DNA of 64,000 nt from Tiliqua scincoides (GCF_035046505.1 NC_089824.1:220604596-220668595); one strand, 5' to 3'. Shown: positions 44,901 to 55,335, numbered from the stretch's first letter. Numbers and translations: made by a program. The notes: generated by a model not told the origin, from the letters alone.

Positions 44901-47900
44901 TACAGTAGACCAAATAGCATTCATGTTGCCTGCTGAGGACCAGAAGTGATGTCATTAAGCAGGAAGTAACATCATTAAGTAGGTAATGACTAGAAATCAG
45001 CACTTCCCCCCCCCAAGAACTCATTAGCTACAAACAATAGAATAAAAATATGTTAATCTTGATCATATTTTCAAGATATGGACCAGTTATCACATGGGTC
45101 ACACTTTCAACAGCGCTGCTTCTGTTGAGGCATAATTTTGTATCTCAGCAGCTAGGAGCTGCTTTGCGACGTGACTTCTCGACAGAAGCAGCACTGGTGA
45201 AAGCCTGGCCGTGTATTAGTGTTCAGATATGTACTTCACATCTTTGCTTCTAAAAGAAATGTATGAACAGGTCTTCTCAAATGAATGGAAGGAAGCCCTC
45301 TGGTCAGTATCAGAGGCTCCAGCAAAGAAATTATTTAGCGTCTTTGGATTCATGGCCACATTCCCCATACTCCCAGGAGTTCTGCAAGTGCATCAAGATT
45401 TCTATGGGACCAGGTCTTACAGATTCAGGACTTTTTCACTCTGGATTTTTTTTCTCAGTGGCTAAGGGTTTTCCTAGTTTTATTTGGTTCTCTTCAAGAA
45501 TCTTGCAAGTCCATCAAGTTGGATTTGATCTAGTTAGTGCAGCCTCATGACTGTCATATAGGTTGTGCCTGTGGGCCAGTTCTTATTTCAGTCAGTGCAG
45601 CCACAACTTCTCACCATTGTCTGTATAGGCTGCCTACATAGATGTTGTCCACTGGTCAATTTTTTTGCAGGCCTCTGGCATGAGATTGGCCACATCCTTA
45701 AGGTCATCACCTGGCTGAGTCCCTCTCGGGTAAACTCTAAAGGCCAAGAGTTCTTCATTTATATTGTCTGTCTCTTTGGGGTGAGTGGGAGGAGCAGCCG
45801 GTTCAAGGATGCCATCTTCCACTGTGAGAGAAAAACCCTATCGCAGTAAGTCCAGCATTTCTTTCTGAAGGAGGAAGCTTAAACTTTAGGCACTGGGTGA
45901 GCAACAGTGTGATTGCATAGCTTCTCATGTTAGGCTGTGTCCTAAGTTAGGATTCCAACATCCCATTGCAACTAATGGGGTTTAACGCATTTCTGCCCAG
46001 CCCACAGGTGTGTACACATGTGATCCCTGTTGCATATATACAATGTTGGGCAGAAATGGCTTAAGTTAGTCACTACCAGCTTGTTTCATTGATTTCAGTA
46101 ACACTTAGTCACAACAATTTTCTTGGAATACAACCCATTGAAAAGCACTTCTAGTGTCAGGAAAACAAACATGTCAGAGTGAACATGCCCCCGCTGAAGC
46201 AATAGCTGAGCTCCCCCTGCTAGCCAAAATTGCTGCTGTTGCCCAGTGGTGTGCTGTCACGCCAGCCAGCCAAGAAAAAAGAAGTGGGGGAGGATTGGTG
46301 TCACCACATGTGCTTGGTAGTACATGTAAGTTCCCTTACACAGATACCAAAACATGCATGTCCTAGGACCATTGACTGTTGAGTTCTGGCACCCCTCCTA
46401 AGGAGATTGGCATTTGGGAAAGATGAAAGCGTCAGATATAGATGCAAACATTGAACGGTTTGCTGGAGGGGAGGGATCAGCTTACAGTTGGAGGAAGAAG
46501 GAATCAAGAACAAGAATAATTAGGTGAGCAGTAATTCAAGTACGGTCAGTTCTCCTTATCCATGGGTTCAGCACCTGTAGATTAGGAGCTTGCGTCCAGG
46601 AGGTGCTTTTGGCCAAACTGGAAGTGCCTTTTGGACACCTCCAGGAGGCCTTCTGAGTCCTGGGGAGGTGACACATGGCCTCCCTGTGCCTCAGAACACC
46701 TCCTGGATGTGTCAGTCTCATCCTGGAGGTCCTGTGAGGCCTTTCTGCAGATTTCATTATCAGTGGGAATTAGTATCTGCGGGGGTCCTGGAATGGATCC
46801 CCCTTGGATACTGAGGGTCCACTGTAGTTACATTAATGATAAAATTATCTGTCAAAATGGTGGTAGAGCTAACCAGTGCCAGTTCCTGGAGAAGTAATAT
46901 GAATAGATGTAAATTTTTTAAATGTTGTTTAGCTCCTTAAGAGTAGGAGGGGGAGAGTGGAGACACACACAGAGAGGCATTTAACTTCCTGTAAAGATGA
47001 GTGTTTACTTAGGGGACAAACAAGTTTTTAGGACAATAATGACTTTAGAATGAGAAATAGAGGAATTCTGTGACCAGGTACAGAGAAAGCAGGAGCTCAA
47101 GCCAAAGTGTGGAGGTGCAATTGTGTTTTGGTCCTCGGAAACAAAGAAGGCAGATTCAGACACTGGTATGAGCTTGCTAACCAGTCTGTAATCAATTCAC
47201 TGTTCTCAACAGAAGAACTTGCTTCCTACCACACTGTATACTTAACTTATATTCTGCGTCCTCTGAAGGAGGATCAAATCCAAAATAAAATTAAAAGGTC
47301 TCCAGAGACCTGGATGGATCAGTTAAGAGGAACAGTAGTCAAGGGAGTCTGGGGGCAAATCCTCAAGCTCCCACCCTAACTGGTGAGACTTAGAATATAG
47401 ACTCTGGAGGAGCAGCCAGTTGCACTGCCAGTGAGTCCTCTGTAAGTAACAGGAATACAGAGGTCTGTGGCCAAGGTTGCTTTTCTTAATCTGCTGAGAT
47501 GCTGGAAGACCCTGGAGATTTGGGCCTATTGTTTCTTCGCTGACCTTAATGGCCTTGTTTGTCTGTAGCAGCAGGATGTTCTGACATTTGTGCCACACAC
47601 TACAGTTTAGACTGCTAAGCAAGGTACTGTACGAAGTGGTGTCTAGAGTCTTCTCCAAACAAGGGGAGAGAGCAGGAGAAATGAAACACAGGAAGAAAAT
47701 GGCCCTTTTTGAATTTGGCTTGGCTTAATATATTTCTGCCATCAGTTGTAGACAAAAAGGAAATAAGTCTGGCTTGTATTCCATGCACTTCTAGCACTGA
47801 CGCTTGACCGGTCACGTTTCAGCACACCCAAGTCAGGGGGTACAAGCTACCAGTGGTGGAGTGGCTGCTCTGGCTAGTGTGCCCACCCCTATTCCTTCTC

Positions 47901-50900
47901 CTGCTTCCTTTTTTCCAGTCCTCATTTGCTCTGGTCATTTTGAATGACAAAGCAGGAGAAGAGTGGCCAGCCTAGAGAAGAGTGCACAGTTGCTGGCAGT
48001 GGTGGTGGAGCCAGTGTTGCCAGCACCAAAAAGGTGGTGTGGGGAGGGAGCAGACTTCCCATCCCCACCACCATAGTTGGGAGAAGGAGAGAGAGAAATC
48101 AAGGTGAGCATGGGTGCCTGGGGGAGCATGTTGTGTTAAGGTGCTACCCCAGGAGCCTAAAGAGCTTGGGCTAGGCCCAAGTATAAAGAATTCTTACTGA
48201 ACCATCTGTCTGACCTGCTAATTTTCTACACATTAAGTATTTTTTTATGCGAGAGCATTCAGGGCTATGATTCCTCCTCCCCCCACCCCCACATTCCGTC
48301 TGAAGTGAGAGTAACCTGATTTCTGTGGGAATGTGCAGACATCAGGCTTCCAGCATCTGCTTTGGATTTTGCTAGAACTCCAAGGTTGACTACCTGGAGC
48401 CAGGTGCATAATGGTAGCTTAGAAAGGGAGACCTAGAATTATGAGCCACAGATTTGTTTGCAGAGTCAGAACTGAATTCATAGGGCTCTCACCTAAAATT
48501 CCATTCCTGGTTTTTCTGCAAGTGTTGTCTTTTAACTATCTAATTATACAAAGTGCTGCTGCTGTAAGTAGCTGGGAATGGGAAAGCCTTGTTGATCTGC
48601 AGATCTCCCACAGGCATATCAGTCAATCCCAGTCTCCCTTTTGCCTACTCTGTAATATAGTATAATTGTAAGGCTGCCCTTTGGCAAATATATACCTCTG
48701 TGCTTGAAATGGGTACATGGGATTTAGCTGGCAGACAACCAAATTTGTTTCCCCTGTGTTCTCATAGGTTCTTCAGGGTTCTTTCTCATTTTCCTGTAGA
48801 TGATACATTTCTGTTCTGGCGAGGTCTAAAGGAAGCAGGCCTGTTGGAAGAAGTAATTCAGGAATTTCAGCTGGAACTCATGGAGACCATGAGGGGCCTA
48901 CAGCAGAGGGTTCAGGATCCTCCTTTACAGCTCAGCGGTAAATATTGGCTGGTGCAGCGACTCTCCTTTCAGCAAGTAGATGAATACCTTTTTAAGAAAC
49001 CAAGCACTTGTTAGATTTTGCTTGCATTGCTAATGCTTCTTCTAAGAGGGTAGCAAAGTCAGTGTTAGTGGTATTGGGAAACCAGATAAAAGTGAGTTTA
49101 GTGTGCACTTTCTGACTTTTAATCATATGTTAGGAATCTGACAAATGAGTATTCTGTTTACAGTGTCTGTGAATAATATGAACACAGAGTTCAGAATGTG
49201 AGGCAACCCCCTTCCCCCCGCATCCCCTTTTCTGCCCCCCCCCGCCCCTGATCCAGAAGTAATTGCGGTGACATCGTCATCACTGCAATTACTTCTATGG
49301 GCTGCTTCCTCTGTTCCCCTTTTGAAAAAAGGGAGGAGGCAGCCCAGGCTCTGAGGAGACTTCTGCGCCCCCTCTGAAGGGCATGAAAGGCTACCTGATT
49401 GGAGTGCTTTGGGGCTGTCCTGGGTGCCTCTTCCAGGAAGCAGGCAGCACTTGCCTTCTAGGCACCGCTTCTGAGCAACCCCAAAGCACCCCAATCAGGC
49501 AGCCTTTTGTGCCCCTCAGAAGGAGTGCAGAAGACTCTTTGGAGCCTGAGAAATGGCGCACGTCTCCTCTGAAATTGGAGGAGGTGTATGTCACTTCTTG
49601 CCACCCTGAAGTGTGCCACCTCCCCTTGTGTTAAAGGGGAGAAGAGCGGGGGCGGCGCTCAGCTGCGGCCAGGTTCCACAGCTGAGCACAGCCTCTGCTC
49701 TCCTCCCCTTTAATGCAACGGGAGGGGTGGACCTCAGGGCAGTGCGCGGTTCCCAGCCATGTCTGAGGGTCTCTCTCTCTTCCCCTTTCACAAGAGGAGG
49801 GGCGGCCCTCAGAGCAACACAGAACTGTGCTGAGAACGCTGGCAGCCACTTTTGGTGTGGTTCTTGGCGTATGGGGGGTGCATTGCCAGGGGGCGCGTCG
49901 CAGCAGTGCATTTACCCCACTTGTCCCCCCTCTAGGTACGCCTCTGCAACTCCTCTCTGTTACAAGCACACTGCTGACTGTGGTAGAAACAGAAACTGTG
50001 GCAAAAGCATCACTAGAAATGTCTGTTCTTTATGCAGCTCCATTGGTGCACACAGCAATTTACAAAATTTAAAAAGTTTTGTTTCCCCCTCAAAGAGCTT
50101 ACTGTCTAAATGTTGACATGTGAGGACAGCTGCAGAGGGAAAGGAGAGAGGAGTGGAAGAGGTAACCTGGGGAGGACATGAGCAGACACCCCCTCCCAGG
50201 TGCAGCCATGCCCAAAATAATAATAATAATAATAATAATAGGTATTTATATACCGCCTTTCTTGGTCTTTATTCAAGACTTTATTCAAGGTGGTTTACAT
50301 AGGCAGGCTTTATTAAATCCCTATTAAATAGGGATTTTTACAATTTCAAAGAAGGTTCTTTCTTTCAAGAACGACTACATTCAAGGTGTTTCATTCTGAT
50401 CTGGTTTCACATTCTGGCCTCCATCCTCCCCCGCTCAGAGCAGATGGAATTGCTCGGCTTCAGCTTGTCAGCTGCTCCAAGGTCGCACGGTGCCAGTGGC
50501 CTCGAACTGGCGACCTTTGTGGATGTTATCTTCAGGCAGACGGAGGCTCTACCCTCTAGACCAGACCTCCTGCCCAGCATGCTGTATCCAGCAGCAGCAG
50601 ATGACAGACCAGGAGGCTTCAGAAGTGAAAGAGGATTTAAATCCCCTTACACCTCTGTGACCCTCCCACTCTGAAATGTGTCTCTTCGGGCCTGCGCCCG
50701 CAAAACCACTGGCACAAGTTCAAGGAGAGAAAGGAGGCAGGGAAGCTGTAGAAAAGAGGAGTAGGATCCAGCACCTGCCATTGCCGCCAGATCAACCCCA
50801 TCCTGCAGCCTTCCTGCCCCCATTATACCTCCCTCCCCGCCCTGTTTCGTTCCTTCCCTGCCAACTTTGCTGTCTTCTCATAGGTTCTTCAGTGTGTTCT

Positions 50901-53900
50901 CTCTCTCTCTCCCTCCCTCTCTCTCTCTCCTTTAGATCAGTGGTTCCTGATCTTTACTTAAAGGTAAGGGAACACCTAGGTTCTCACTGTGTCCGTAAAG
51001 TGGGGTGGTGACGTCACTCCTGGGTTCATGCCACTGCCTAAGTAAAAAACGGGTTTTGGACCTACCTGTATTCAGCGGTGGTGAGAATGCAGGTTTTGCA
51101 GCATCTCCAGCTACCATCATAGATGGGTACATCCAAACCCCCCCTTTTTTTTACTTAGTTGGCGGCGGTGTGAACCTGCCACCTCAGGCAGCCAGCGGTA
51201 CCAAAATGGCCACTGACGGAGTACTGTGTACTCTGTCAGCTGCTTTTTTGTGACAGCAGAATTTGCTTCTGTTTTCACAAAAGACTCTGCACAACAGCCC
51301 AGTCCTCAGTAGGACTGAGCTGTTAATCTTTCCGTCATTGGGAGATGCAAGGAGATGAGTAGGGGTTAATTAGGAGTGAAACCACAATAAACTTAGCATT
51401 CCAACATTATGGTTTACCTTTCCTTTCCTTTCCCCTATATCAGCAGTGAGCTGAATGGAAGTTTTTTGTTTGTTGTTTACAAAATAATGGTTTGTTTCTC
51501 TCCAATACCTGAAATTAGAATTTTGGCTTTTTCTTTTTTTTCTAGATGCTGTTTTTCTCAACAACACTGTTCAGAACTTTGGCATGCTGGACCTGGTGAA
51601 GAAAGTCTTGGCAAGCCATAAGTGCCAGATGGATCGTTCCAGAGAGCAGTATACACGAGATTTAGCAGGTGCTGCCCCTCAGTCTCTTATGCGGCTGATC
51701 ATTTGTTCACTATCTCCACAGGAGAGTCTTTCCGCACTGAGTGTTCCTTTCCCAGAACCATGGGATGTGCGTGGCAACAGTGTGATCCATTATGAAGCTT
51801 GCATGTATACCAGCATCATGACACACTGCAGATAGTTAACCTGTGCATAAACCATGATTTTGTGCCTGTTCCCACTGCATGGGAGGAGGTGAGGGTGCAG
51901 TGTATTCCCTTGAGTTATGCTCATGCACCAGGACGCTTGGAGGAATTGGGGATGAACTGAAAGAGAAAAAGACCCTCTATGGGCATTTCCCTCAATACCA
52001 TTAGGGCGCAATCCTAACCCACTTTCCAGCTCTGACATAAGGGCAATGCAGCTCCGAGGGAAGGGAACAAACATTCCCTTATTTGGAGGAGGCCTCCGTG
52101 AGTGCCACCCAACTGCAGGATGCAGCATACCTCCCATTGGCACAGCTATGCCAGTGCTGGAAAGTTGGTTAGGATTTGGGCCTTAGTTGTATATTCATAC
52201 TTTCTTATGACAGAAGCTGTTCTCCTTCACAAACATGAGCCCCATGTTCATTGCGCCATCAGTGTTCATGGTACAGTCTAAAATTTGATGCAGGAAACAG
52301 AAATGGAGGAAAGAATGTGCATTTCAGTTGCACATGCGTGATCTTGGTTGCAGTTAACACGTGGAAGCAGCAGGATAGTGCCAGAATGCCTAGAAAAGTT
52401 GGTTTGGGGGTGGAATTTGAAGGAAGCAAGAAAGAGGGCATCGTGGTGTCATTCTGACAGGCACTTCTGGGAATAAGGGGCAACAAGAGAGATGGGGCAG
52501 AGTTGTCTGTGGACAAGTCCTTTGGACAGCTCCAAGTGGTGAAGCTGGGGGTGCAAAGGTCCTGGGCAGAGATGAATCGATCTTGTCCAATGGCTGCTTG
52601 TTCTCTTCCTGTATCTTCCCCTGTGGCATCTCTATCCCATGCCTGGTTTGTTCTGGTGCCCCCACTATAGTGCCTATGTCTTGGAACTTGCAGGGGACAT
52701 TTTCAGTGCCCTGTCTGCTTGGATCAGGGCAAGCTCATTTATCTGAGCGCAAGGGAGGGGACTTTTTTATCCACAGCCAAGGAGGTGGATCCCTGAATGT
52801 CAGTCCCCTTCAGATAGCCAGTGGTCTTCAACCTTTTTCGTGCCATGACCCCAATAAATAAATACAGTATTTATTTGACCCACTGCTGATACAGTATTTA
52901 TTTGACCCACTGCTGAGACCCACTGCTGATACCTCCCCCTCCTGCGACCCAAGCCCACCCATTTTCCCATCTGTCACGCACACCTTGCCCGCCCCGTTTT
53001 CCCTACCTCTTGCATCTTCACAACAACCCTTCATAACAACCCAACAAGGTAGCAGCCTGAGCAGGGCTGCCTTAGGAGTTGTGGGGCAAGAGAGCAAGAA
53101 GAGGCTGTAGAGGATTATACCAAGAACTCCCTTTTGATAAGGCAGGACCATTCTTGGATTACATCCAAGTCCTTTCTTGCACAGGCTTTGAAAGGTTGCT
53201 GCAACCCCCCAAATGAGACTGTGACCCTATTGGGGTCCCAACCCACAGGTTGAGATAGACTGTTTGATCGTTTTATTGGGCTGGATCCTTTCCAGCTGAT
53301 CAGTTAATAGCTCAAGAATAGCGGCACAAACTGAATTTGTTCGTAGTCAGCTGCAGTGCAATTTAAGTGGAGGAGGCCAACCTCCATTCCTGGCTGATTG
53401 TATTCAGTTGTTTCTCTGATTATCCACTGCTGTTTCTCTTTCACCCCCCCCCCCCCAGCTCTGGAACAGCAGTGTGATGAACACAGGAAGAGAGCAAAAG
53501 AGCTGAAGCACAAATCCCAGCATCTCAACAATGTGCTCATGACCTTGACACCGGTCTCCATTCCATCTCTGAAACGCCCGAGGCTGACTCGAGCCACATC
53601 GGGGCCTCCTGCCATCACCTCACAACTCCTGACTCAGTCGGCACAGATCACCCTGGCTCCAGGAGTGCCCGTCACTCAGCTTGCCAACCTGCCCATCAGC
53701 AAGGTCATATCTGCTCTCCCGGCATCTGCTCTGGGCAAGAGCACAACACAGGCTACTTCTGCCAGCTCTCCAGCCTCTCCCCTTCTGGGTGGCTACACTG
53801 TCCTGGCGTCTGCAGGTTCCACTTTTCCCAACGCTGTTGAGATCCACCCAGATGCCTCCAACCTCACCGTCCTGAGCACGGCAGCCATACAGGATGGCAG

Positions 53901-54102
53901 CACTGTGGTGAAAGTCGTCAGCCCTTTCCAGCTGCTCACCCTCCCAGGACTGGGAACGACCATCCAGAATGTGACACAGATGGCTCCCGGTGGGAGCACA
54001 ATTGTGACTGTGCCATCCAGTGTGGTGGAGGGTACTACAGCAGAAGAAGAACATACCACCATTGAGGTGGCTACAGTGGCAGAGGAGCCTGAGCAGAAAT
54101 GA
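35829..54102 (+). CDS. GMEB2: Glucocorticoid modulatory element-binding protein 2
   Basis: Nine coding exons: 35829-35959, 39571-39668, 41832-41959, 43335-43438, 43681-43838, 44128-44199, 48800-48937, 51546-51668, 53459-54102. They sum to 1596 nt, 531 residues plus TGA, close to the 530 residues of the human protein. All junctions are GT-AG and keep frame. GMEB2 pairs with GMEB1 on glucocorticoid modulatory elements and tunes the glucocorticoid response; it acts in the nucleus. Order seen: acidic N-terminus (MATPDVSVHMEEVVVVTTPD), Ala8 run, SAND domain at about residues 83-165 with KDWK at 140-143 and the VCSNTCRS cysteines, FWRGLKEAGLLEEVIQEFQL helix, LEQQCDEHRKRAKELKHKSQ coiled coil at about 318-345, then a Ser/Thr/Pro-rich C-terminus ending EVATVAEEPEQK. 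The ATG was chosen by match to the known N-terminus; its -3 base is C, so the context is moderate. No disruption is seen. Confidence 0.97.
36795..36875. mobile_element. Small palindromic MITE, copy 1
   Basis: 'cccatttcttcctggcccac' on the left and 'catggggcagaaatggctta' on the right are worn inverted copies around 'gtccctgttgcgtatatgca'. The second copy at about 45985-46065 is better matched. Confidence 0.55.
37056..37600. mobile_element. Tigger-like MITE, worn
   Basis: Begins 'tacaggttgagcctcattat' then 'tcgcgtggattcagttccaa', and contains 'attgatggattgtcagccag'. A reversed part of the same family lies at 60239-60360 ('ggctgacaatccatcag'), which shows that this is one dispersed family. The right end is uncertain. 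Confidence 0.5.
37727..38165 (+). mobile_element. LINE ORF2 C-terminal fragment (non-CR1 APE-type LINE)
   Basis: Open for 141 codons (37735-38160): MRMDDGRIPKDLLYGGLVQG, KRPTGRPQLRYKDICKRDLK, RWETLASERPAW, and a C-terminal zinc-finger-like block CSQCGRDCHSRIGLFSHTRR followed by C. This is the typical end of a LINE-encoded reverse transcriptase and ends soon after in 'gaaggttgcaaacaacaata', the 3' end of the element. It is 5'-truncated. The clade (RTE-, Vingi- or L2-related) is not certain. Confidence 0.8.
38166..39570 (+). other. GMEB2: GMEB2 intron, nothing recognised
   Basis: Unique-looking intron sequence without clear repeats or conserved frames. Confidence 0.5.
39571..39668 (+). CDS. 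GMEB2: GMEB2 coding exon 2
   Basis: Acceptor 'tcttttttactag', donor 'ttttaggtaggt'. Encodes SDLNEDTLETENAAAAAAAA and FTASTHLKEALL. The run of eight alanines is coded mostly by GCT with one GCA, and is a conserved feature of GMEB2. Confidence 0.95.
40501..40953. mobile_element. Large palindromic hAT-like MITE
   Basis: Outer ends 'cagaggttttcaaactcc' and 'gagtttgaaaagccttgctc' are inverted copies. Inside, 'ctggacttaccagagccacc' (about 40590) pairs with 'ggaggctctggtaagtccag' (about 40806), and 'ggtcttcaaaagtgaaagc' pairs with 'cttccacttttgaagacct'. The palindrome is centred near 40709. Confidence 0.7.
41832..41959 (+). CDS. GMEB2: GMEB2 coding exon 3 (SAND domain start)
   Basis: Acceptor 'ctccctgaag', donor 'gtccaggtgag'. 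Encodes KMAEGEDCVEAEIVYPITCG then DSKANLIWRKFVCPGINVKC and VQ. First half of the SAND fold; ends in phase 0. Confidence 0.96.
41960..43334 (+). other. GMEB2: GMEB2 intron, nothing recognised
   Basis: No clear repeat boundary or second gene. There is a short T-run at about 43230-43240. Confidence 0.5.
43335..43438 (+). CDS. GMEB2: GMEB2 coding exon 4 (SAND domain, KDWK motif)
   Basis: Acceptor 'ttctctgcag', donor 'gctaaggttagc'. Encodes YDNHLISPKEFVHLAGKSTL then KDWKRAIRMNGIML. KDWK is the DNA-contacting signature of SAND domains. Leaves in phase 2. Confidence 0.97.
43681..43838 (+). CDS. GMEB2: GMEB2 coding exon 5
   Basis: Acceptor 'tatatttcag', donor 'agatggtatgt'. Encodes RKIMDSGELDFYEHTKVCSN, TCRSTKIDLTGARVSLTSQT and STEYLPLTPASAD. 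The cysteines of VCSNTCRS belong to the zinc site next to the SAND fold in GMEB proteins. Confidence 0.96.
44128..44199 (+). CDS. GMEB2: GMEB2 coding exon 6
   Basis: Acceptor 'tttaatcacag', donor 'ggaggtaaag'. Encodes VNGSPATITIETCDDSTDWT and TSIG. Short exon, in phase 1 at both ends. Confidence 0.95.
44200..46542 (+). other. GMEB2: GMEB2 intron 6, proximal part
   Basis: Contains a worn hAT-like repeat (44885-45005) and a small palindromic MITE (45985-46065). No second gene is supported. Confidence 0.5.
45985..46065. mobile_element. Small palindromic MITE, copy 2
   Basis: 'gcatttctgcccagcccaca' at the left and 'tgttgggcagaaatggctta' at the right are inverted copies with 'gatccctgttgcatatatac' between them. 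About 80 bp, same family as 36795-36875. Confidence 0.6.
46543..46824. mobile_element. Tigger-like MITE with TA target duplication
   Basis: Left end 'cggtcagttctccttatcca' and right end 'ttggatactgagggtccact' plus g are inverted copies of the Tigger type. Both are flanked by TA (46541-46542 and 46825-46826). 282 bp, without coding frame. Confidence 0.8.
46827..48799 (+). other. GMEB2: GMEB2 intron 6, distal part
   Basis: No recognised repeat with clear ends and no second gene. Confidence 0.45.
48800..48937 (+). CDS. GMEB2: GMEB2 coding exon 7
   Basis: Acceptor 'ttttcctgtag', donor 'cagcggtaaat'. Encodes DDTFLFWRGLKEAGLLEEVI then QEFQLELMETMRGLQQRVQD and PPLQLS. Conserved helical segment after the SAND region. 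Confidence 0.96.
49250..49950. repeat. Serial palindromes in GMEB2 intron 7
   Basis: At least three hairpins in a row. 'agtaattgcggtgacatc' pairs with 'atcactgcaattact' (about 49257-49293). 'aaggctacctgattggagtg' plus 'ctttggggc' pairs with 'caaccccaaagcacc' plus 'ccaatcaggcagcctt' (about 49386-49506). 'ttaaaggggagaagagc' pairs with 'gctctcctcccctttaa' (about 49633-49714). The block ends 'cccctctaggtacgcctctg', like the end of a CAGTGGC-type transposon, so the whole may be one large, palindrome-rich MITE. Confidence 0.7.
50215..50580 (-). mobile_element. tRNA-derived SINE, complete
   Basis: Same family and orientation as 19888-20330. On the minus strand: tRNA-like head 'ggtctagagggtagagcctc', B-box region 'ggtcgccagttcgagg', body, 'aaggcggtatataaatacc' and a (TTA)n tail at 50217-50240. 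Confidence 0.85.
50581..51545 (+). other. GMEB2: GMEB2 intron 7, distal part
   Basis: Holds a (CT)n-rich stretch at about 50899-50931 and no recognised gene. The polypyrimidine tract before exon 8 is normal. Confidence 0.45.
51546..51668 (+). CDS. GMEB2: GMEB2 coding exon 8
   Basis: Acceptor 'cttttttttctag', donor 'tagcaggtgct'. Encodes DAVFLNNTVQNFGMLDLVKK, VLASHKCQMDRSREQYTRDL and A. Human GMEB2 has ILNNIVQNFGMLDL at this place. Confidence 0.96.
52005..52182. mobile_element. Palindromic MITE
   Basis: 'gcgcaatcctaacccacttt' plus 'ccagc' at the left and 'gctggaaagttggttaggat' plus 'ttgggcc' at the right are inverted copies. The same family, more worn, lies at 18652-18755. No target duplication was read. 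Confidence 0.65.
52819..53262. mobile_element. hAT-like non-autonomous element
   Basis: Left end CAGTGGTCTTCAACCTTTTT and right end ACAGGTTGAGATAGACTG are worn inverted copies of the Charlie type. Just inside the left end lies a small tandem duplication of 'tacagtatttatttgaccca' with 'ctgctga' (52863-52935). Confidence 0.65.
53459..54102 (+). CDS. GMEB2: GMEB2 coding exon 9 (last)
   Basis: Acceptor is a tract of 13 C residues followed by AG at 53457-53458. Encodes LEQQCDEHRKRAKELKHKSQ (coiled coil), SIPSLKRPRLTRATSGPPA, then the Ser/Thr/Pro-rich region with SPASPLLGGYTVLASAGSTF and VEIHPDASNLTVLSTAAIQD, ending VATVAEEPEQK and TGA. It holds 40 percent of the coding sequence in one exon, as in mammals. 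Confidence 0.97.
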
Positions 54103-55335
54103 AACACAGACTGGGACCCACAGCCAGTGGGCCAGTGGGCTTGCACAGCCATCCCTCTGCACTGAGGAGAAGTGGGAGGAAAGGGAGACAGATTGGCTAA
54201 TGGGTTAATAGTGAAATTGGAATTACAGAGAGAGAAAAAGAAGGGTTAACACCACAGGAGGGGAAAAAAATCACTATTCTATAGGAACCATTAAAAGCTA
54301 CAGTCTTTCCATCCTCAACTTGTTAACACTGTACCATCCCTGGCATGTTGAGCTGGATCAAAGGGTATGTAGAAGGGTTAGGGCAGTCCAGACAGGCTCC
54401 TGAGAAGGAAGTAACAGAAAGAACAAGGAAACCAAACAGTGAGGTGGACAACAGTGAGGTGTTCTAGAAATTACAGCACAGGTGATCAGAAGGGAGTTTC
54501 CTGGGTCAGGCATGATTCAGGTTACTGTGTGTATGAGCTCTGCCATGTTTGGGATTGGCTGCCTTCTTGCTGTGTCAAAGGGCAGATATACTGAGGCTTG
54601 TGCTGAGTGCCCATGCAGGTTTTGGAAAGAATTAGTTTTGCAGAGCACTCATGAGTGGCAAAGCAACATGGGAGGCAAGAAACAGCCTCCTGTAGGTAGT
54701 GCTTGTAAGAGGGACTTTGTCACTTGTTTCTAAAAGCTGTGGTGGGAAGAGGTGATCTATTGATGCTGCTAACATTGGCATCTCCTTGATGAGATGAACT
54801 TATAACTTGTGCCTCAGGATCCTGAAGCATTCAGAAGGGTGGTTTGCTTGCAGGACCATAGAAACCTATTGGCATAGAAGAGCCCATAACCCTTGAGGAT
54901 TAAGGGCCTCTTTCTGTGCCTTCTAGAAAACACATGTTCACATCTATCCCTTCTTTCCTTTTGTGAGGCTGGTGTCACAGAGGCTCTAATTCTGCTGGAT
55001 GCCTGAAGCAGCTTCTGTGCCAGTAGTGGGCTGCTTTTTGCCTTGGTCTGCACTGGCACCTGCCATAGCCAGTGGGCCTCACCCCCTGTGCACCAGCACT
55101 TCAGGCTGCTGTATCATGTTTGGAAAAAGTTTGAATGTACGAAGGAAGAATGAATACAAAGGTCCTCCAGAGCTTTCTTTGAATTGTTCCAGCTTGGCTT
55201 AATGCACTTAATACCAATGAGTTAAGAAACAAAAGAGGTGATTGTGAGAGGGTTACATCTTACACTCTCATGAGTTGCAGGGTGTTGGATTCTTGCAGTG
55301 CAAGTTTGTCAATAAAAAGAAGAAGAAAATGTCTT
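54103..55335 (+). other. GMEB2: GMEB2 3'UTR
   Basis: From the stop codon to about 20 bases after the poly(A) signal. There are no repeats with clear ends, which fits a retained UTR. The exact cleavage site cannot be read. Confidence 0.75.
55311..55316 (+). terminator. GMEB2: GMEB2 poly(A) signal
   Basis: AATAAA 1.2 kb after the stop codon, followed by 'gaaaatgtcttgaataatcc' and a 'ggtctgtggctttattg' GT-rich stretch at about 55365. It is the first canonical hexamer in the 3'UTR with a suitable downstream element. Confidence 0.7.

Noticed and set aside
53620-54162. Minus-strand frames of 119 and 180 codons opposite the last GMEB2 exon
   Set aside because: Antisense shadows of a well-supported coding exon.
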